Source: Clostridioides sp. ES-S-0010-02
Lineage (GTDB): Bacteria > Bacillota > Clostridia > Peptostreptococcales > Peptostreptococcaceae
DNA length: 64,000 nucleotides
Direction: 5' to 3'
Assembly (NCBI GenBank): GCA_020641055.1
Contig: CP067345.1
Location: 3,527,317 to 3,591,316 of the forward strand
Position numbers and translations under genes: made by a program
Shown: positions 43,263-51,994 of the stretch, one piece after another
Numbering within the stretch: position 1 is the first letter of the stretch
How the letters are laid out: the number at the start of each line of letters is the position of its first letter
The notes under the pieces: model-generated
Seen by the model: only the letters and a program-made list of their open reading frames with translations
Told to the model about the DNA's origin: nothing
The model's database searches: none

Positions 43263-45191
43263 TTACTCTTCTAGTAGTTGCTTTGCAGTTGGGAACTGCT
43301 CTATATTTGTATGTGGTAAGAAGCATGCAGAAATAAATTCGTCCATGTAACTTGGATAAACACTAAGTTCAACATAAGTTATTTGTTTACCTATTTCTTC
43401 AAGTTTATTTTTGGCATCTTTACTTATAAGAGCCAAGTAAGAACCTACAAGTGAACTATTTCCTATATAAGTAAATTTCTCTCTATCGATATCAGGAAGT
43501 AATCCTATAATTATTGAATTTTCTATATCTAGGTTATTTCCTATACCACCTGCTATATAAACTCTATCTAATATACTAAAATCCATACCCAAGCTATCTA
43601 CAAGAGTATATGCGCCTGAATATATAGCTCCTTTAGCTCTAATAAAATTATCTATGTCCACTTCATTTACTACTATATCATTTTCCAAATCAAATTCTTC
43701 TTTAAATGCTAATACATACTCTCCTATTTCATGTTCATTAAATCTGACTCTCTTATTATTTAAATCTCTATATATCTTACCTCTTCTATCTATTACACCC
43801 TTAGTAATCATTTGGCAAATTAAATCAATTATACCAGAACCACATATACCAACTGGTGCACATTCATCTATTATTTTTAATGTAGGCTCTAAAGTTCCTT
43901 TATCAATAGCCACCTTCTCTATTGCTCCTGCTGATGCTCTCATTCCACAGCTTATGCCTCCACCTTCAAATGCAGGACCTGCTGAACATGCACAGCTCAT
44001 CATATAGTCTTGATTTCCAAATACTATCTCTCCATTGGTACCTAAGTCTATAAATAAAACATTTTCTTCACTTGACCATATACCAGCTGATAATACCCCT
44101 GCTGTTATATCTCCTCCTACATAACTTGCTACAGATGGAGCTAAGTACACATATGCACTATCATTTACAAAAAGACCTACATTTTCACCCATAAGTTTTG
44201 GAGATTTTAAAAATGGTGGTATATAAGGTTCTTGTCTTAAAAAGTCTGTATACACCCCTAAGAATAAACTTGTCATAGTTGTATTTCCAGCAGCTACTAA
44301 AGTGACTACATCCTCCTTATTTATGCCATTTCTTTCATATAATGTTTTTAATAGAGGATTTATAGTTTCATCGACTATAGCTTTGTGTAAAGTTTCTAAT
44401 CCATTTTTCTTAGTCGAATATATAATCCTATTTATAACATCTGCTCCATATTTTATCTGAGCATTTCCAGATGATGCTTTATCTACTACTTCTTTTGAAT
44501 ATAAGTCTACTAAACATACAACTACCGAAGTTGTACCAATATCTATTGCAACTCCATACAGAGAATTTTCCTTATTTCCTTCTTCTATATTTATGATTGT
44601 AAGTTTCTTTTGTTTTTGAACATATGTTATTGTAACTTTGAAATCGCTCTTTCTAAATATCGTTGGCATCTTTCTAAGTATATCTAATCTAAAATCTATT
44701 TCATTGTATCCCAGATGATTTCTAACATGTCTTTCTAATCTATCTACATCACTTATATTGTCATCTAAGTTTGGCTCTTCCATTTCTATGTATTTCTTTT
44801 TTATATTTGTCTTAAATTGTAAGTTATGCTTTTCTATTATTTTTTTAGCTCTCTCAAAAATTTCTCTATCTTTTTGTTTATTGCTACCTTCAATCTTCAT
44901 ACCATGCATAGAAGATGATACTTTAGAAGGAACTTCAATTTCTATATCTGAGATTACTTTTGTACAACAAGCTAATATATAACCTTGCTCCCATTCGTCA
45001 TCTGTTATATGTCTCGTTTTTTCTGTATCAACCTTACCTTTTAACAACTTTACCTTACATTTACCACAAGACATATTTCCATTACAAGGAGCATCTATAA
45101 ATATATCAGCATTTCTTGCAACTTCTAGTAATATATCCCCCTCATTACAATAAACTTCTTTATTGTTTGGCATAAAATTTACCTTTATCAT
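43263..45191 (-). CDS. acsV: Corrinoid protein reductive activator (RACo / AcsV)
   Basis: ATP-dependent activator that reduces oxidised Co(II) of the corrinoid iron-sulfur protein back to Co(I). 642 residues: an N-terminal [2Fe-2S] ferredoxin domain with C36, C42, C45 and C75/C76 (APCNGNMSCGKCKV...ACCTK), a middle linker, then a DUF4445/ASKHA ATPase domain with GVAIDIGTTSVVVCLVDL, AAGNTTMTSLFLG, FIDLGTNGEIVFG and AGGIGNNLDIENS. ATG at 45191 follows GGGAGGGA. It begins the unit acsV-lipS2-lipS1-lipM, after a terminator that ends the acs operon; its substrate AcsCD is encoded upstream. Confidence 0.92.
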   Translation of the reverse strand: MIKVNFMPNNKEVYCNEGDILLEVARNADIFIDAPCNGNMSCGKCKVKLLKGKVDTEKTRHITDDEWEQGYILACCTKVISDIEIEVPSKVSSSMHGMKIEGSNKQKDREIFERAKKIIEKHNLQFKTNIKKKYIEMEEPNLDDNISDVDRLERHVRNHLGYNEIDFRLDILRKMPTIFRKSDFKVTITYVQKQKKLTIINIEEGNKENSLYGVAIDIGTTSVVVCLVDLYSKEVVDKASSGNAQIKYGADVINRIIYSTKKNGLETLHKAIVDETINPLLKTLYERNGINKEDVVTLVAAGNTTMTSLFLGVYTDFLRQEPYIPPFLKSPKLMGENVGLFVNDSAYVYLAPSVASYVGGDITAGVLSAGIWSSEENVLFIDLGTNGEIVFGNQDYMMSCACSAGPAFEGGGISCGMRASAGAIEKVAIDKGTLEPTLKIIDECAPVGICGSGIIDLICQMITKGVIDRRGKIYRDLNNKRVRFNEHEIGEYVLAFKEEFDLENDIVVNEVDIDNFIRAKGAIYSGAYTLVDSLGMDFSILDRVYIAGGIGNNLDIENSIIIGLLPDIDREKFTYIGNSSLVGSYLALISKDAKNKLEEIGKQITYVELSVYPSYMDEFISACFLPHTNIEQFPTAKQLLEE

Positions 45192-45226
45192 GATATCCCT
45201 CCCAATTTGTTCTATATATTATAAAA

Positions 45227-45274
45227 GGAAAGTATAGCTAAATTTGCGTGCACTCAAATTTTACTATACTTTCC
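45227..45274 (-). terminator. Terminator after gcvH, end of the acs operon
   Basis: GGAAAGTATAG (45227-45237) pairs with CTATACTTTCC (45264-45274), with an inner AAATTTG-type stem, and is followed on the minus strand by TTTTAT. Confidence 0.85.
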
Positions 45275-45303
45275 CCAATTATAATAACATCCCTAGTCTT
45301 TAA

Positions 45304-45681
45304 TTATTCTAATCCAGCCTCGTATTCTTTATCACTTAATAATGTATCAAGCTCAGCAACATCAGCTAGTTTTACTTTTAATATCCAGTTTTCGTATGGG
45401 TCTTCATTTATACATTCTGGTTCATCTTCTAATTTTTCATTAACTTCTAATACTTCACCATTAACAGGAGATATTAAATCAGAAGCTACTTTAGAAGATT
45501 CAACTACTCCAAAATCTACTCCCTTAGTTACAGTATCTTCTACTTCTGGTGTTTCAACAAATAATATTTCTCCTAATTGATCTTGAGCATAATCTGTTAT
45601 ACCTATATATACAACATCTCCATCAATTACTTTTACCCATTCATGATCTTTAGAGTATTTTAATTCTGGTAATAATTTCAT
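45304..45681 (-). CDS. gcvH: Glycine cleavage system H protein (lipoyl carrier)
   Basis: 125-residue lipoyl carrier. The modified lysine is K64 in GVVESSKVASDLISPV; ISPVNGEVLEVN and NEDPYENWILKV complete the H-protein fold. It shuttles aminomethyl or electrons on lipoate between glycine cleavage proteins. Here it sits at the end of the acetyl-CoA synthase operon, with dihydrolipoyl dehydrogenase in the same operon but no gcvP or gcvT in the window. Those genes must be elsewhere, or this H protein has another role. Start ATG 45681 follows GGGGGT. It is the likely target of the LipM/LipS set downstream. Confidence 0.95.
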   Translation of the reverse strand: MKLLPELKYSKDHEWVKVIDGDVVYIGITDYAQDQLGEILFVETPEVEDTVTKGVDFGVVESSKVASDLISPVNGEVLEVNEKLEDEPECINEDPYENWILKVKLADVAELDTLLSDKEYEAGLE

Positions 45682-45767
45682 TTCGATAGACCCCCAATAT
45701 TATATTATTGATTAATTTATTTAAATCATATTAATATTATATCACATTATTTTAAATTTTCCATCAA

Positions 45768-47894
45768 TTACATTACACTTTCCATAGCTAATGCTGGATG
45801 ACCTTTTTCTTCTAAGAAAGCTAATACTCCTTCAGAATCGTCAGCTATAGTTTCATCACAAATCATATCACAGAAGTTCTCTATTCCAGTCATTTCTTTA
45901 ACTGTAGCATTTAATTTATCAGCTACATAATCTTTTAATTCTTTTGGCATCCAAACTATTCTTTCTGGTCCACCTTCTGCATAAGCGAATTTTTTAGAAG
46001 ATATGAAATGTCTTCCGTGTCCCATGAATCCTGGAGTTTGAACTCCTCCACCTGTCATAGAAGCAAGTTCTCCGAAAGTCATACCAACTGGAGTAACGCT
46101 TGGGAATTCTCTGTTAACTACAACAAATCCATTTGCTTCTGGCATTATACCACAGATACACTCGAAGCATCCACAAGAAGTCATAGGGTCTTCTAATATA
46201 GAGTATAATGTAACAGCTTCAACTGCACCTTGAGATATTTGGTTTACAGTTTCATTTACAGAGTTCCATACACCTGTTCTATCGTCTAAACATTCACCTT
46301 TTTCTATTGGTTGACAAGGACCTGTAGGGTCTAATTCTTTAGTAGCTTTAGCATCTAACCAGCTAACTGCTCCACAAAGACCAAGTCTTTCAGGAGTAAC
46401 AACACAAACGTGAGCTGGTGCAAATGATTGACATAAGTTACAAGAATAGAAAGTCTCTACACTTTCATCAACCAATGAAGCTAATCTCTCATCTCTAGCA
46501 TTGTATTTAGCTATTGCTTCACCTTTTAATTCAGAAACTTTTTCTGCATCTGTAATTATAGTTATTTCACACTTATCAACAACTGATTCAAATTCATCTA
46601 ACATCTTAGCATATAAAACTTCTCCTATATGCTCAAGTCTAAATCCTTTATCAAATGCATCTTTAGAGATTCTTACCCAAGCCATATCTCTTTGTCCAAC
46701 GTGCATTACACCTTCTATATAGTTTAAGAAGTAGTGGAAACGTCTTTCAAGAACTGGTTCGAAATCTTCTTGCATGTTTTTACCAGCTATTTTAACTATT
46801 ACAGCAAGTGGTAATCTTAATACACCATCTGCTTCAACTTCATCTATGTTTGGTCCTATTATTTCTATCTTATGGTCTTCAACTTCAGCAGCTTCTTTCT
46901 TAACAACAAGCTCCCAAGCTTCAGTTTTATTTCCACCAAATTCAGCAAACATGTCGCTCTTTCTAATTCTTTCACCTTCAAATGCTGCTGCAAATGAAAC
47001 TGGTATAGGTATTTCAGTAACTTTTATTTTTATTCCTCTAGCTTCTAATGAAGTAGCTACTATCTTATCATAATCTTTTTGAGTTAATAAATTCATTGGA
47101 ACTTCAAGAACAGTTTGGTCAGTTACAACTGGGAATCCTAAAGCTATTGCTCCAGCACCTGCAGATACAACTAATTCACTTAATGGTCCAAAAGCATTAA
47201 CAAATGCAGGAACTCTATTAGCTGTGTATTCTAATAATCCGTTTAAATCACCAGGAGTTAATCCACCGAATATTAATGCTGCTCTTACTGCAACAGATAC
47301 AACGTGGATAACAGAAGTTACATCATATCCTAGAGGTATAACTCTTAGTTCAAGACCCATTTTTACTCCAGCTTCTATAGCTTGGTCTATAACCTTACCA
47401 ACTAAGAAAGTTAATAAACCTTTAGATTGGTAGTCTTTTATAACTTTTGCTGCTGATTCAGCATCAGGACATTCTCCAAGAACAACTGCAACACCAGGTA
47501 TATCTCCTGTAACTAGTGGTACACCAAGTGATCTGATTATAGGGTCAGTTATATGACCTGCACATGGCTCACTATATGGAGCATCCATAGTTGAGTATTT
47601 TAATGCTTCAATTACTTCTGCAGCTAAAGCAGTAGCTAAACCAGCATTAAAAGCATGTTCTAATAAATGAGTTCTATTGATTAAAGATTTTACTACTTCT
47701 AAAGCACCTTCTAAGTCCCCTAAAGTGTTCATTTTTTGTCCTGTTGCAGCATATATACAAGGTAATGAATATGCTGTATCAGGGAAAGCTACTTTATGTT
47801 CTTTTCCGTTTTTTTCTATAGCTTCATTTAACATAGCTTGAGCTGCACCCAAAGCTTGTTCTGACCCTGTAAAGATTATATTATATAGATTCAT
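45768..47894 (-). CDS. acsB: Acetyl-CoA synthase, catalytic subunit of CODH/ACS
   Basis: Joins CO, the methyl group from the corrinoid protein and CoA at the Ni-containing A-cluster. 708 residues. The A-cluster [4Fe-4S] ligands are C485, C488, C497 and C507 (SCNLCQ...HVCVV...GLCG) and the distal Ni site is the CGC motif near 574-576 (TSCGCFECI). GHGRHFISSKKF and the N-terminal CODH-contact domain (about 1-310) are typical. ATG at 47894 follows AGGGGGAA. It lies between acsE and gcvH. The CO is supplied by CooS encoded ~12 kb upstream. Confidence 0.97.
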   Translation of the reverse strand: MNLYNIIFTGSEQALGAAQAMLNEAIEKNGKEHKVAFPDTAYSLPCIYAATGQKMNTLGDLEGALEVVKSLINRTHLLEHAFNAGLATALAAEVIEALKYSTMDAPYSEPCAGHITDPIIRSLGVPLVTGDIPGVAVVLGECPDAESAAKVIKDYQSKGLLTFLVGKVIDQAIEAGVKMGLELRVIPLGYDVTSVIHVVSVAVRAALIFGGLTPGDLNGLLEYTANRVPAFVNAFGPLSELVVSAGAGAIALGFPVVTDQTVLEVPMNLLTQKDYDKIVATSLEARGIKIKVTEIPIPVSFAAAFEGERIRKSDMFAEFGGNKTEAWELVVKKEAAEVEDHKIEIIGPNIDEVEADGVLRLPLAVIVKIAGKNMQEDFEPVLERRFHYFLNYIEGVMHVGQRDMAWVRISKDAFDKGFRLEHIGEVLYAKMLDEFESVVDKCEITIITDAEKVSELKGEAIAKYNARDERLASLVDESVETFYSCNLCQSFAPAHVCVVTPERLGLCGAVSWLDAKATKELDPTGPCQPIEKGECLDDRTGVWNSVNETVNQISQGAVEAVTLYSILEDPMTSCGCFECICGIMPEANGFVVVNREFPSVTPVGMTFGELASMTGGGVQTPGFMGHGRHFISSKKFAYAEGGPERIVWMPKELKDYVADKLNATVKEMTGIENFCDMICDETIADDSEGVLAFLEEKGHPALAMESVM

Positions 47895-47950
47895 TCTATT
47901 TCCCCCTTTAATATTTACACCTATTTTTTATTAACTATACCCTAAAAACC

Positions 47951-48757
47951 CTAGAAAGCAAATCCACCTTCATTTAACTCTAAGAAAGAGTCTGCATATA
48001 AAGATGCCCCGTTGATTATGTCACAAGATTTTACAGTTTTCATTAATTCTGGGTCACATGGATTCATTATAGCTGAACTAAATCCATTAGCCATTGCCAT
48101 TGCTAAGAATGCACTATCTAAAACAGGTCTAACATGTTTAGGACATCCATTAGATACATTAGATAATCCTCCTGTAGTTAAAAGTCCCATTTCAGTCATC
48201 ATCTTTATAGCTTCTAAAACTTCTACTTGTTTTTCTTGCATACCTTTTATAACTAAGCATAATGGGTCAAATAATATATCAGTTGGCTCCATTCCTAGCA
48301 TTAAGCCTTTTTCTAGTATCTCTTGGCAGTAAGCCATACGTTCATCATTATCTCTTGGGATACCTTCTTTTGCACATAAACCTATAACCATTGATTCATA
48401 TTCAGCTGCTATATCTATTAAATCAAATCTTGAACCAGCATCAGCAGAGTTTATTATTGGTTTTGCATTAGTTCTATCATAAACCTTAAGTCCAGCTTCG
48501 ATAGCTTTTTTATTAGCTGTATCTAATGCTATAGGAACATTGTTAAATTCAGATTGAAGTAGCTTAACTCCCCATGTCATTATCTCTTCGCCATCTCTTT
48601 CAGCAGGCCCTATATTGAAATCTATATAGTGTGCTCCTGCTTCTAATTGTTCTTTTGCTCTTTTTAATATTGGAGCTGGATCTCTTTCTGCTAATGCCTT
48701 TCTTATTGAAGGTGAGATACAGTGTATTCTTTCACCTATAATCATAAATTTTTCCAT
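47951..48757 (-). CDS. acsE: Methyl-THF:corrinoid iron-sulfur protein methyltransferase
   Basis: Moves the methyl group from 5-methyl-tetrahydrofolate to Co(I) of AcsCD. 268 residues, pterin-binding TIM barrel: GERIHCISPSIRKAL at the N-terminus, HYIDFNIGPAERDG, IALDTANKKAIEAGL, PIINSADAGS, and GLSNVSNGCP near the C-terminus with the catalytic Asn context. ATG at 48757 has GGGGGAC nine bases upstream. Operon order acsC, acsE, acsB fits the substrate chain. Confidence 0.96.
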   Translation of the reverse strand: MEKFMIIGERIHCISPSIRKALAERDPAPILKRAKEQLEAGAHYIDFNIGPAERDGEEIMTWGVKLLQSEFNNVPIALDTANKKAIEAGLKVYDRTNAKPIINSADAGSRFDLIDIAAEYESMVIGLCAKEGIPRDNDERMAYCQEILEKGLMLGMEPTDILFDPLCLVIKGMQEKQVEVLEAIKMMTEMGLLTTGGLSNVSNGCPKHVRPVLDSAFLAMAMANGFSSAIMNPCDPELMKTVKSCDIINGASLYADSFLELNEGGFAF

Positions 48758-48806
48758 TTATAATGTCCCCCTTTAAATTTAATATTAATAGTTAGTTAAT
48801 ATTTTA

Positions 48807-50174
48807 TTAGTTTGTTTGGCATGCTTTTTCTTGGTATCCTTTTAAGAACTTAGGTAATTCCATAGATTCTTCTGGTCCTATAACTACATTCCATCCTGGT
48901 AAGTTATCTTCTATATCACCTTTAAGTACTGCAACTTTTCCTGGGATGATAATGTCTTTACAATTAGTTACTTCTTCTACTTTACTTTCTTTGATGAAAG
49001 CAGAGATTGAATTTCCACCAAATTTACCAGCAGCCCAAGATGTAAGAACTGAATATCCACCTGCATCTGGTATTACTAACCATACTGGAACTTTTGATCT
49101 TTCTATATCTCCAGCAACTATGAAATAAGTTAATGCAAAGTCAACAGTAACTAATACTGGAGAATTTTCATCTGGGTTATTAATTGGGTAAATCTTTGGT
49201 TCAACTCTCATTGGTCTTTGTGGGTCAGTGTATATATTTTGTCTTAATGCAAATAATGGTAATGCTTTAGCATAACTAATATCATCTATTACTATTATAG
49301 AACCATATTTTATAGTAAATATTGATGATAAAGCAATTTCCATCATAGGATTTGAGTTAGATAATCTATTTGCAAATACTATTGAAGGATATCCAAATGT
49401 TCTATCTTGTTCTTTTAAAGCTATTCTTCTAACTTGCACAGCATTAGTGTAAGTATCTTTTATATTTTCTCCAGTTACATCTAATACTAATTCTTTATAT
49501 CCAGCAGATTGAACTAATTCAACTGTTTCATATAATTCTTCTAAGCTAGCTGCTTTTACTCCTAATGGTAGGTTTGCTCCTTTAACTACTTCTATCATAT
49601 CTTTGTAGTTATCTTTAGTTGCTCCATATACCATTGGTCTAGCATCTTTTAATACTTCAACAGCTTCTTTAACTGCTTGTGCATCATCACAAGCTAAAAT
49701 ATAAGCTACTTCTAATCCGCTACCTTTTATTTTGTCTATTAGTTTTAAATATGCATCTTTGTCTCCACAGTATTCTAAAACAACCATTTCAACTTTCATT
49801 TGTTCACCAATTCTTATATAGTCAACTTTTTTCATGTTAGCTATTTTAGCGTCTACTGCTTCATCACTCATACAAGTACAGAATGAAACTGCATATCTAT
49901 TTCTACTTACTAATGTTTTTTCATGTCTAAATAATACTGTTTCCCCGCCTAGTTCATATTCAGATGCTCCAGTACCAACTTTTAATGCTTTCATTAAAGG
50001 TGCTGTAGCTTCTGATAGTTTTGCTATAGCGTCATCAGACATATGTGGGCATTTGCCTACTTCTACAGCTCCTGAAGCAACCTTCATAGAGAAAGCCATA
50101 CAAGTTGGGAATCCACAATCCTTACAGTTTTTCTTTGGTGTTAATTTAAATATATCTAAAGCTTTTAATGCCAT
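48807..50174 (-). CDS. acsC: Corrinoid iron-sulfur protein large subunit
   Basis: Large (gamma) subunit of the methyl-carrying corrinoid iron-sulfur protein, 455 residues. N-terminal [4Fe-4S] motif CX2CX4CX16C at C17, C20, C25 and C42 (KNCKDCGFPTC...KCPHM). A TIM-barrel middle (about 80-310) and a C-terminal cobamide-binding domain (FIVAGDIERSKVPVWLVIPDAGGYSVLTSWAAGKFGG). ATG at 50174 follows AGGGGGAGA. Works with AcsD, encoded directly upstream, as a heterodimer that accepts methyl from AcsE and gives it to AcsB. Confidence 0.96.
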   Translation of the reverse strand: MALKALDIFKLTPKKNCKDCGFPTCMAFSMKVASGAVEVGKCPHMSDDAIAKLSEATAPLMKALKVGTGASEYELGGETVLFRHEKTLVSRNRYAVSFCTCMSDEAVDAKIANMKKVDYIRIGEQMKVEMVVLEYCGDKDAYLKLIDKIKGSGLEVAYILACDDAQAVKEAVEVLKDARPMVYGATKDNYKDMIEVVKGANLPLGVKAASLEELYETVELVQSAGYKELVLDVTGENIKDTYTNAVQVRRIALKEQDRTFGYPSIVFANRLSNSNPMMEIALSSIFTIKYGSIIVIDDISYAKALPLFALRQNIYTDPQRPMRVEPKIYPINNPDENSPVLVTVDFALTYFIVAGDIERSKVPVWLVIPDAGGYSVLTSWAAGKFGGNSISAFIKESKVEEVTNCKDIIIPGKVAVLKGDIEDNLPGWNVVIGPEESMELPKFLKGYQEKACQTN

Positions 50175-50204
50175 TATTTTCTCCCCCTAACCTTAACAAT
50201 TTAA

Positions 50205-51149
50205 TTAAGCTAATGCGTTAACCAATTCTTTTATAGTTTCTATTGATTTTGGATGACGAAGTATAACTGCGTTTGAACCACCTACTAAAACACTTGCTGC
50301 AGTTGAAACTTCCATTGCTATAGTTCTTTCTTCTGGACAACCCCAATCTGGCTCATCTTCTACTGGAGCTATAGCTTCTTTAACATGACCTACTTCGAAA
50401 GCTACTGGTGTTATGATAGGCATTTGTAATGTCTTATCATTTTGACCAAATGCTGCAAGTCTAATTCTATCCATAGTAGATGCAACATATTCATATCCAT
50501 AACCAACTGCTGAACATCCAACATTCATAACTATATTTTCACCTTTAACGCCTAATTGAGTTAACAGTACGTTTAATTGTTTTGCTAGGTTTATATCAAC
50601 AGAAGATTCTGCTCCAACTTTGTGTGAATAAGCCATTCCAGCTGATGCTCCTACTCCTTTGTAGTTATCTTCTACTGCTGACATAAATAGACAGTTATGC
50701 CCATCCAACGCTTGAGCTAATTTTTCAAACAGTTTACCATCTTTTTCATGATTTCCTGAACCAGCTACTACTAAAGGCAATGTTATTGCTTCAACTACTG
50801 CTTTAGCAACTTCAGCACAGTCATCAACTGATTTATCTAATCCATTTGGGTCAGAACCATCAAATTTTAAACAAATAAAATCTGCTTGTGTATTAGCTTC
50901 AACATATTTAGCCCATTCTACTGGACAATTAGCTACATCTTTGTATAACTCTTTATATGAATCAGTCCAGCTTTCAGGATAAACGTCTGATATTTCTATA
51001 CCTATTTTTGGAGTATTCCCTACTTCTCCATCAAAACTATAAAAAGGTAATACATTTTCCCCACCTAATTTAATTGCTTTTTCCCCTATTCCTACTTCAA
51101 CTTCTGATATTTTTCCAGAATATTTTTGAGTAGACATTTTAAATGCCAT
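50205..51149 (-). CDS. acsD: Corrinoid iron-sulfur protein small subunit
   Basis: Small (delta) subunit of the corrinoid iron-sulfur protein, 314 residues forming a TIM barrel that caps the cobamide together with AcsC. Segments ENVLPFYSFDGEVGNTPKIGIEI, ADFICLKFDGSDPNG, PLVVAGSGNHEKDG and YEYVASTMDRIRLAA are characteristic. No iron-sulfur motif, as expected. ATG at 51149 follows AAGGGGGAA. It lies 30 bases upstream of acsC in transcription order. Confidence 0.95.
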   Translation of the reverse strand: MAFKMSTQKYSGKISEVEVGIGEKAIKLGGENVLPFYSFDGEVGNTPKIGIEISDVYPESWTDSYKELYKDVANCPVEWAKYVEANTQADFICLKFDGSDPNGLDKSVDDCAEVAKAVVEAITLPLVVAGSGNHEKDGKLFEKLAQALDGHNCLFMSAVEDNYKGVGASAGMAYSHKVGAESSVDINLAKQLNVLLTQLGVKGENIVMNVGCSAVGYGYEYVASTMDRIRLAAFGQNDKTLQMPIITPVAFEVGHVKEAIAPVEDEPDWGCPEERTIAMEVSTAASVLVGGSNAVILRHPKSIETIKELVNALA

Positions 51150-51168
51150 ATTTTTTTCCCCCTTAAGC

Positions 51169-51939
51169 CTATTTTAATTCTAATTTAGCAAAAATCTCTT
51201 TCATAGCCACTTTAGATTTTGAATCTTCAGGTAAATTAACTAAAGGAATACCTGTAGAATCATATTCATATATCAATTCATCCATAGGTACAACACCAAT
51301 TAGCTCTAGGTTATGTTTTTCTATTTCCTCTTTAACACCATCATTCATAACCCCATTTGGAACCTTATTTACAATTAGAAGTATTCTTCCAACATTTAAT
51401 TTTAGTTCCTCAGCTAAATCTCTTATTCTAGCAACAGCTTGTATGCTACGTCTTGAGCAATCACTAACCAATAAAAGTGTATCAACATGTCTAGTAACTT
51501 TTCTGCTTAGATGTTCCATACCAGCTTCGTTGTCCATGACTAAGTATTTGTAGTGACCAGATATTTTGTTTACTTGTTCTCTAAGTATCCCATTTACAAA
51601 ACAGTAACATCCTTCCCCTTCTGATCTCCCCATTACTAACAAGTCATATCCTTCTCCTTCTTCAATTATAGAATTTAATCTAAATTGTAGATATTGTGCT
51701 TTTGTCATACCACCTGGGAATGCATTGCCTAACTTTTCTCTTTGATTTACTTCTTCTCTTATTTCTCCTATTGTTGCTTCAACTTCAATACCTAATACTT
51801 CATTTATGTTAGCATTAGCATCAGCATCTACAACTAATACTGGTCCCTTATTGTCCTTAACCAAATAATCAATCAAAAGCCCTGTGAGACTTGTTTTACC
51901 AGTTCCACCTTTTCCTGCAACAGCTATATTGTATCCCAT
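51169..51939 (-). CDS. acsF: CooC-type nickel-insertion ATPase for acetyl-CoA synthase (AcsF)
   Basis: MinD/CooC-type P-loop ATPase of 256 residues. Deviant Walker A GKGGTGKTS, switch I VVDADANANINEVLG, and a MGRSEGEGCYCFVN segment with the two cysteines (CYC) that bind Ni in CooC dimers. It lies within the acs operon between lpdA and acsD, which suggests loading of the ACS A-cluster, while the other CooC next to cooS serves CODH. ATG at 51939 follows AAGGGGGAA. Residues in the CxC loop are intact. Confidence 0.9.
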   Translation of the reverse strand: MGYNIAVAGKGGTGKTSLTGLLIDYLVKDNKGPVLVVDADANANINEVLGIEVEATIGEIREEVNQREKLGNAFPGGMTKAQYLQFRLNSIIEEGEGYDLLVMGRSEGEGCYCFVNGILREQVNKISGHYKYLVMDNEAGMEHLSRKVTRHVDTLLLVSDCSRRSIQAVARIRDLAEELKLNVGRILLIVNKVPNGVMNDGVKEEIEKHNLELIGVVPMDELIYEYDSTGIPLVNLPEDSKSKVAMKEIFAKLELK

Positions 51940-51994
51940 TTTAAGACTTCCCCCTTAAATCTAGCCACAGAGCCTTATGTACTCTGTTTACTTA

